DNA of 5,689 nt from Methanomicrobiales archaeon (GTDB taxonomy: Archaea; Halobacteriota; Methanomicrobia; Methanomicrobiales; Methanoculleaceae): assembly GCA_019136335.1 (NCBI GenBank), contig JAGVUK010000136.1, positions 1 through 5,689 of the forward strand, given 5' to 3'. A program made the position numbers and the translations under genes. The notes beneath the pieces are model-generated. The model was given only the letters and a program-made list of their open reading frames with translations. It did no database searches and had not been told where the DNA came from. This document shows positions 4,760 to 5,689 of this stretch, piece after piece (positions within the stretch are counted from its first letter, which is position 1; each line of letters begins with the position of its first letter).

Positions 4760-5115
4760 GCCGCAAGATCGAGGCCGCCGTCGGGGTGGTCGAGTTCGAG
4801 GTGCTCGTCGGTGATCGAGCCGCGTCGTACGTTCGAGAGGTGGTGGAGGGCCACGTCAAGGGACTCGAACCGCTCCAGTTCCTCTGCAAACGCGAGGCCG
4901 CGGTAGTTTGCGGTGCAGGCGAGGTGCGGGAAGTCGAGGCAGAACCGGGCGATCTTTTTAGCCGCAAGGGCGGCGAGTTCTCCGGCGGTGTCCCCGAGGA
5001 GGGGGTAGCCGGCGTAGACCGCGGGGAGGTTCTCGAGGGCGAGCCGGGGGTCGGCGTGGCGGTCGAGGAAGACGGAGAACTCTTCTTCGGCTCCCTGGCG
5101 CTCTCCGCGCCCGGT

Positions 5116-5143
5116 CGTCGTAGGCCGCCGGAGCGCAGGGGTT
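5116..5143. repeat. 28-bp perfect identity with the paralogous copy (member 2)
   Basis: Identical to 4397-4424. Its left end touches the deletion junction in the pseudogene (about 5100-5117), so the break lies exactly where the two copies match best. Confidence 0.8.
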
Positions 5144-5385
5144 GACGCCGTGGCTGTGATGAGGCGCGTGGACGACTGAAGGGATGCCTGTTGCGGCGAT
5201 CGCCGCGATGCGCTCACGGAAGAGTGCCGGGGGCAGGGGGATGGCCTGGACCTGGATATGGCGGATTGTGCCCTCCTCGTAGAGCGCTGCGAGCAGCGCG
5301 AGTGTTTCCGGGTCGTCGAGCTGCACGGTGCAGCCGAGGTTGTAGTCAGCCATATATCACCCTCTGGTGTATGATATGCAGTGCC

Positions 5386-5395
5386 GGAAGAAAAG
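5386..5395 (-). terminator. T-rich terminator after tRNA-Gln
   Basis: The minus strand reads TTCTTTTCTT a few nucleotides past the tRNA 3' end. Oligo-T tracts are the usual termination signal of archaeal stable RNAs. It lies before the promoter region of the TIM-barrel pseudogene. Confidence 0.5.
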
Positions 5396-5401
5396 AATGT
5401 A

Positions 5402-5474
5402 TAGCCCGGAGCAGATTCGAACTGCTGTCGTGAGATCCAGAGTCTCACATGATTGACCGCTACACTACCGGGCT
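5402..5474 (-). tRNA. tRNA-Gln (anticodon CTG)
   Basis: Read on the minus strand, the 73-nt gene folds as a complete tRNA. The acceptor stem AGCCCGG pairs with CCGGGCT and the discriminator is A73. The D arm is GTGT with TCAT, as in other archaeal tRNA-Gln. The anticodon arm TGAGA-CTCTGGA-TCTCA gives anticodon CUG (positions 34-36), and the T arm is AGCAG-TTCGAAT-CTGCT. It has no intron and no encoded CCA, which is added after transcription in many archaea. The T-rich stretch just after it (TTCTTTTCTT, about 5386-5395) is the likely terminator. It reads codon CAG for Gln. Confidence 0.93.
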
Positions 5475-5503
5475 ATTGGGCTCTAAAATGTTGTTGCTGG
5501 TTC

Positions 5504-5511
5504 CTAATTAA
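5504..5511 (-). promoter_or_regulatory. TATA-like box for tRNA-Gln
   Basis: TTAATTAG on the minus strand lies about 30-37 nt upstream of the tRNA 5' end. Transcription would start near 5481 and leave a short 5' leader for RNase P. It sits between the stop of the upstream cysteine-rich gene (5527) and the tRNA. The evidence is position and composition only. Confidence 0.35.
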
Positions 5512-5526
5512 CCTGACGGCTCCCGG

Positions 5527-5689
5527 TCATACTCCTGACGCACGGGGGCATTTCCCGCAGGCCCGGCAGACCTCGACAACGGGCCGGATCTCGGCGCTTG
5601 ACTTGCAGAACGGCTCGATATCGTTGATATCCCGGCGGTAGTATACGTGGGGGACGAGCGCGATGTGGGTGTAGCGCCCGCACGGTACG
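5527..5689 (-). CDS. C-terminal part of a cysteine-rich protein of unknown function, partial
   Basis: The 53 visible residues run from VPCGRYTHIALVPHVYYRR to the stop at 5527, through INDIEPFCKSSAEIRPVVEV and ending CRACGKCPRASGV. Four cysteines cluster near the end (C28 in EPFCKSS, then CRACGKC), with another at position 3. The CxxCxxC block suggests Fe-S or zinc binding. I do not recognise the family. The start and most of the gene lie beyond the right edge. The gene reads towards tRNA-Gln, 52 bp away, on the same strand, and its codon use is GC-rich like the core genes. Function is not assigned. Confidence 0.75.
   Translation of the reverse strand, partial: VPCGRYTHIALVPHVYYRRDINDIEPFCKSSAEIRPVVEVCRACGKCPRASGV

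Larger units (their letters stand above)
4630..5353 (-). pseudogene. TIM-barrel paralogue inactivated by an internal deletion and frameshift
   Basis: This is the upstream duplicate of the TIM-barrel gene at 3813-4643. One frame gives MADYNLGCTVQLDD to VHAPHHSHGVNPCAPAAYDD (5353 to about 5114). Another resumes at GERQGAEEEFSVFLDRH (about 5106) and runs to the stop at 4630, with LALENL, FCLDFPHL, LHHLSN, DEH and TLEYKQ. Between AAYD and EEF this copy has 37 nt where the intact paralogue has 144, so about 107 nt are missing. The lost part corresponds to residues about 84-124 of the intact copy, including the IIIHAGW metal-ligand strand. The deletion is not a multiple of three and shifts the frame. 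The start is firm: ATG 5353 has GAGGGTGAT just upstream (about 5356-5364). A sequencing or assembly artefact cannot fully be excluded, but a 107-nt loss is not a simple miscall. Confidence 0.85.

Noticed and set aside
4014..4814. A 266-codon plus-strand frame antisense to the TIM-barrel genes.
   Set aside because: It spans the end of one gene and the start of the next on the other strand, has a Gly/Arg-rich shadow composition and no ribosome binding site.
4643..4967. N-terminal extension of the intact TIM-barrel protein to an upstream start at 4967.
   Set aside because: The extension is Ser/Thr/Arg-rich out-of-frame translation of the pseudogene's 3' part; homology between paralogues begins just after ATG 4643.
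5402..5474. tRNA gene as an integration (att) site.
   Set aside because: No second copy of the tRNA 3' end and no integrase gene is seen in the window.

Overview
The window looks like a high-GC euryarchaeal chromosome, most likely a methanogen of the Methanomicrobiales (Methanoculleus-like). This is inferred from the Nop5-fibrillarin gene pair of archaeal box C/D ribonucleoproteins, an archaeal-type tRNA-Gln without an encoded CCA, strong GGTGA-type ribosome binding sites, TATA-like boxes and the GC-rich codon use of the core genes. The genus is a guess from style and was not checked by any search.

Layout, left to right. Positions 1-638 (+) hold the last codons of a probable Nop5 gene and a complete fibrillarin (flpA), overlapping by 4 bp. 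Positions 670-1401 (+) encode a polytopic DUF1614-type membrane protein, followed by a hairpin-plus-T terminator. Positions 1585-3724 form a toxin-antitoxin (TA) island with three modules of different type: an MntA/HepT nucleotidyltransferase-HEPN pair (-), a RelE-like toxin (+) facing a small antitoxin-like gene (-) tail to tail, and a hicB antitoxin (-) whose hicA partner is broken by frameshifts. The RelE/antitoxin part (about 2530-3180) is clearly AT-rich and looks recently acquired. A perfect 29-bp repeat lies just upstream of both the mntA and hicB genes, in the same orientation.

Positions 3813-5353 (-) hold two tandem paralogous TIM-barrel proteins of the xylose isomerase / AP endonuclease 2 superfamily. 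The downstream copy is intact. The upstream copy has lost about 107 nt including a conserved His segment and is frameshifted, so it is a pseudogene. A tRNA-Gln(CUG) gene (-) follows at 5402-5474, and the C-terminal end of a cysteine-rich protein (-) runs off the right edge.

The left part (rRNA/tRNA 2'-O-methylation) is housekeeping. The centre is an accessory patch of small selfish or defensive modules in various states of decay. The right part is a duplicated enzyme locus losing one copy. Most noteworthy are the shared 29-bp repeat, the decayed hicA beside an intact hicB, the convergent RelE/antitoxin pair and the deletion in the TIM-barrel duplicate.
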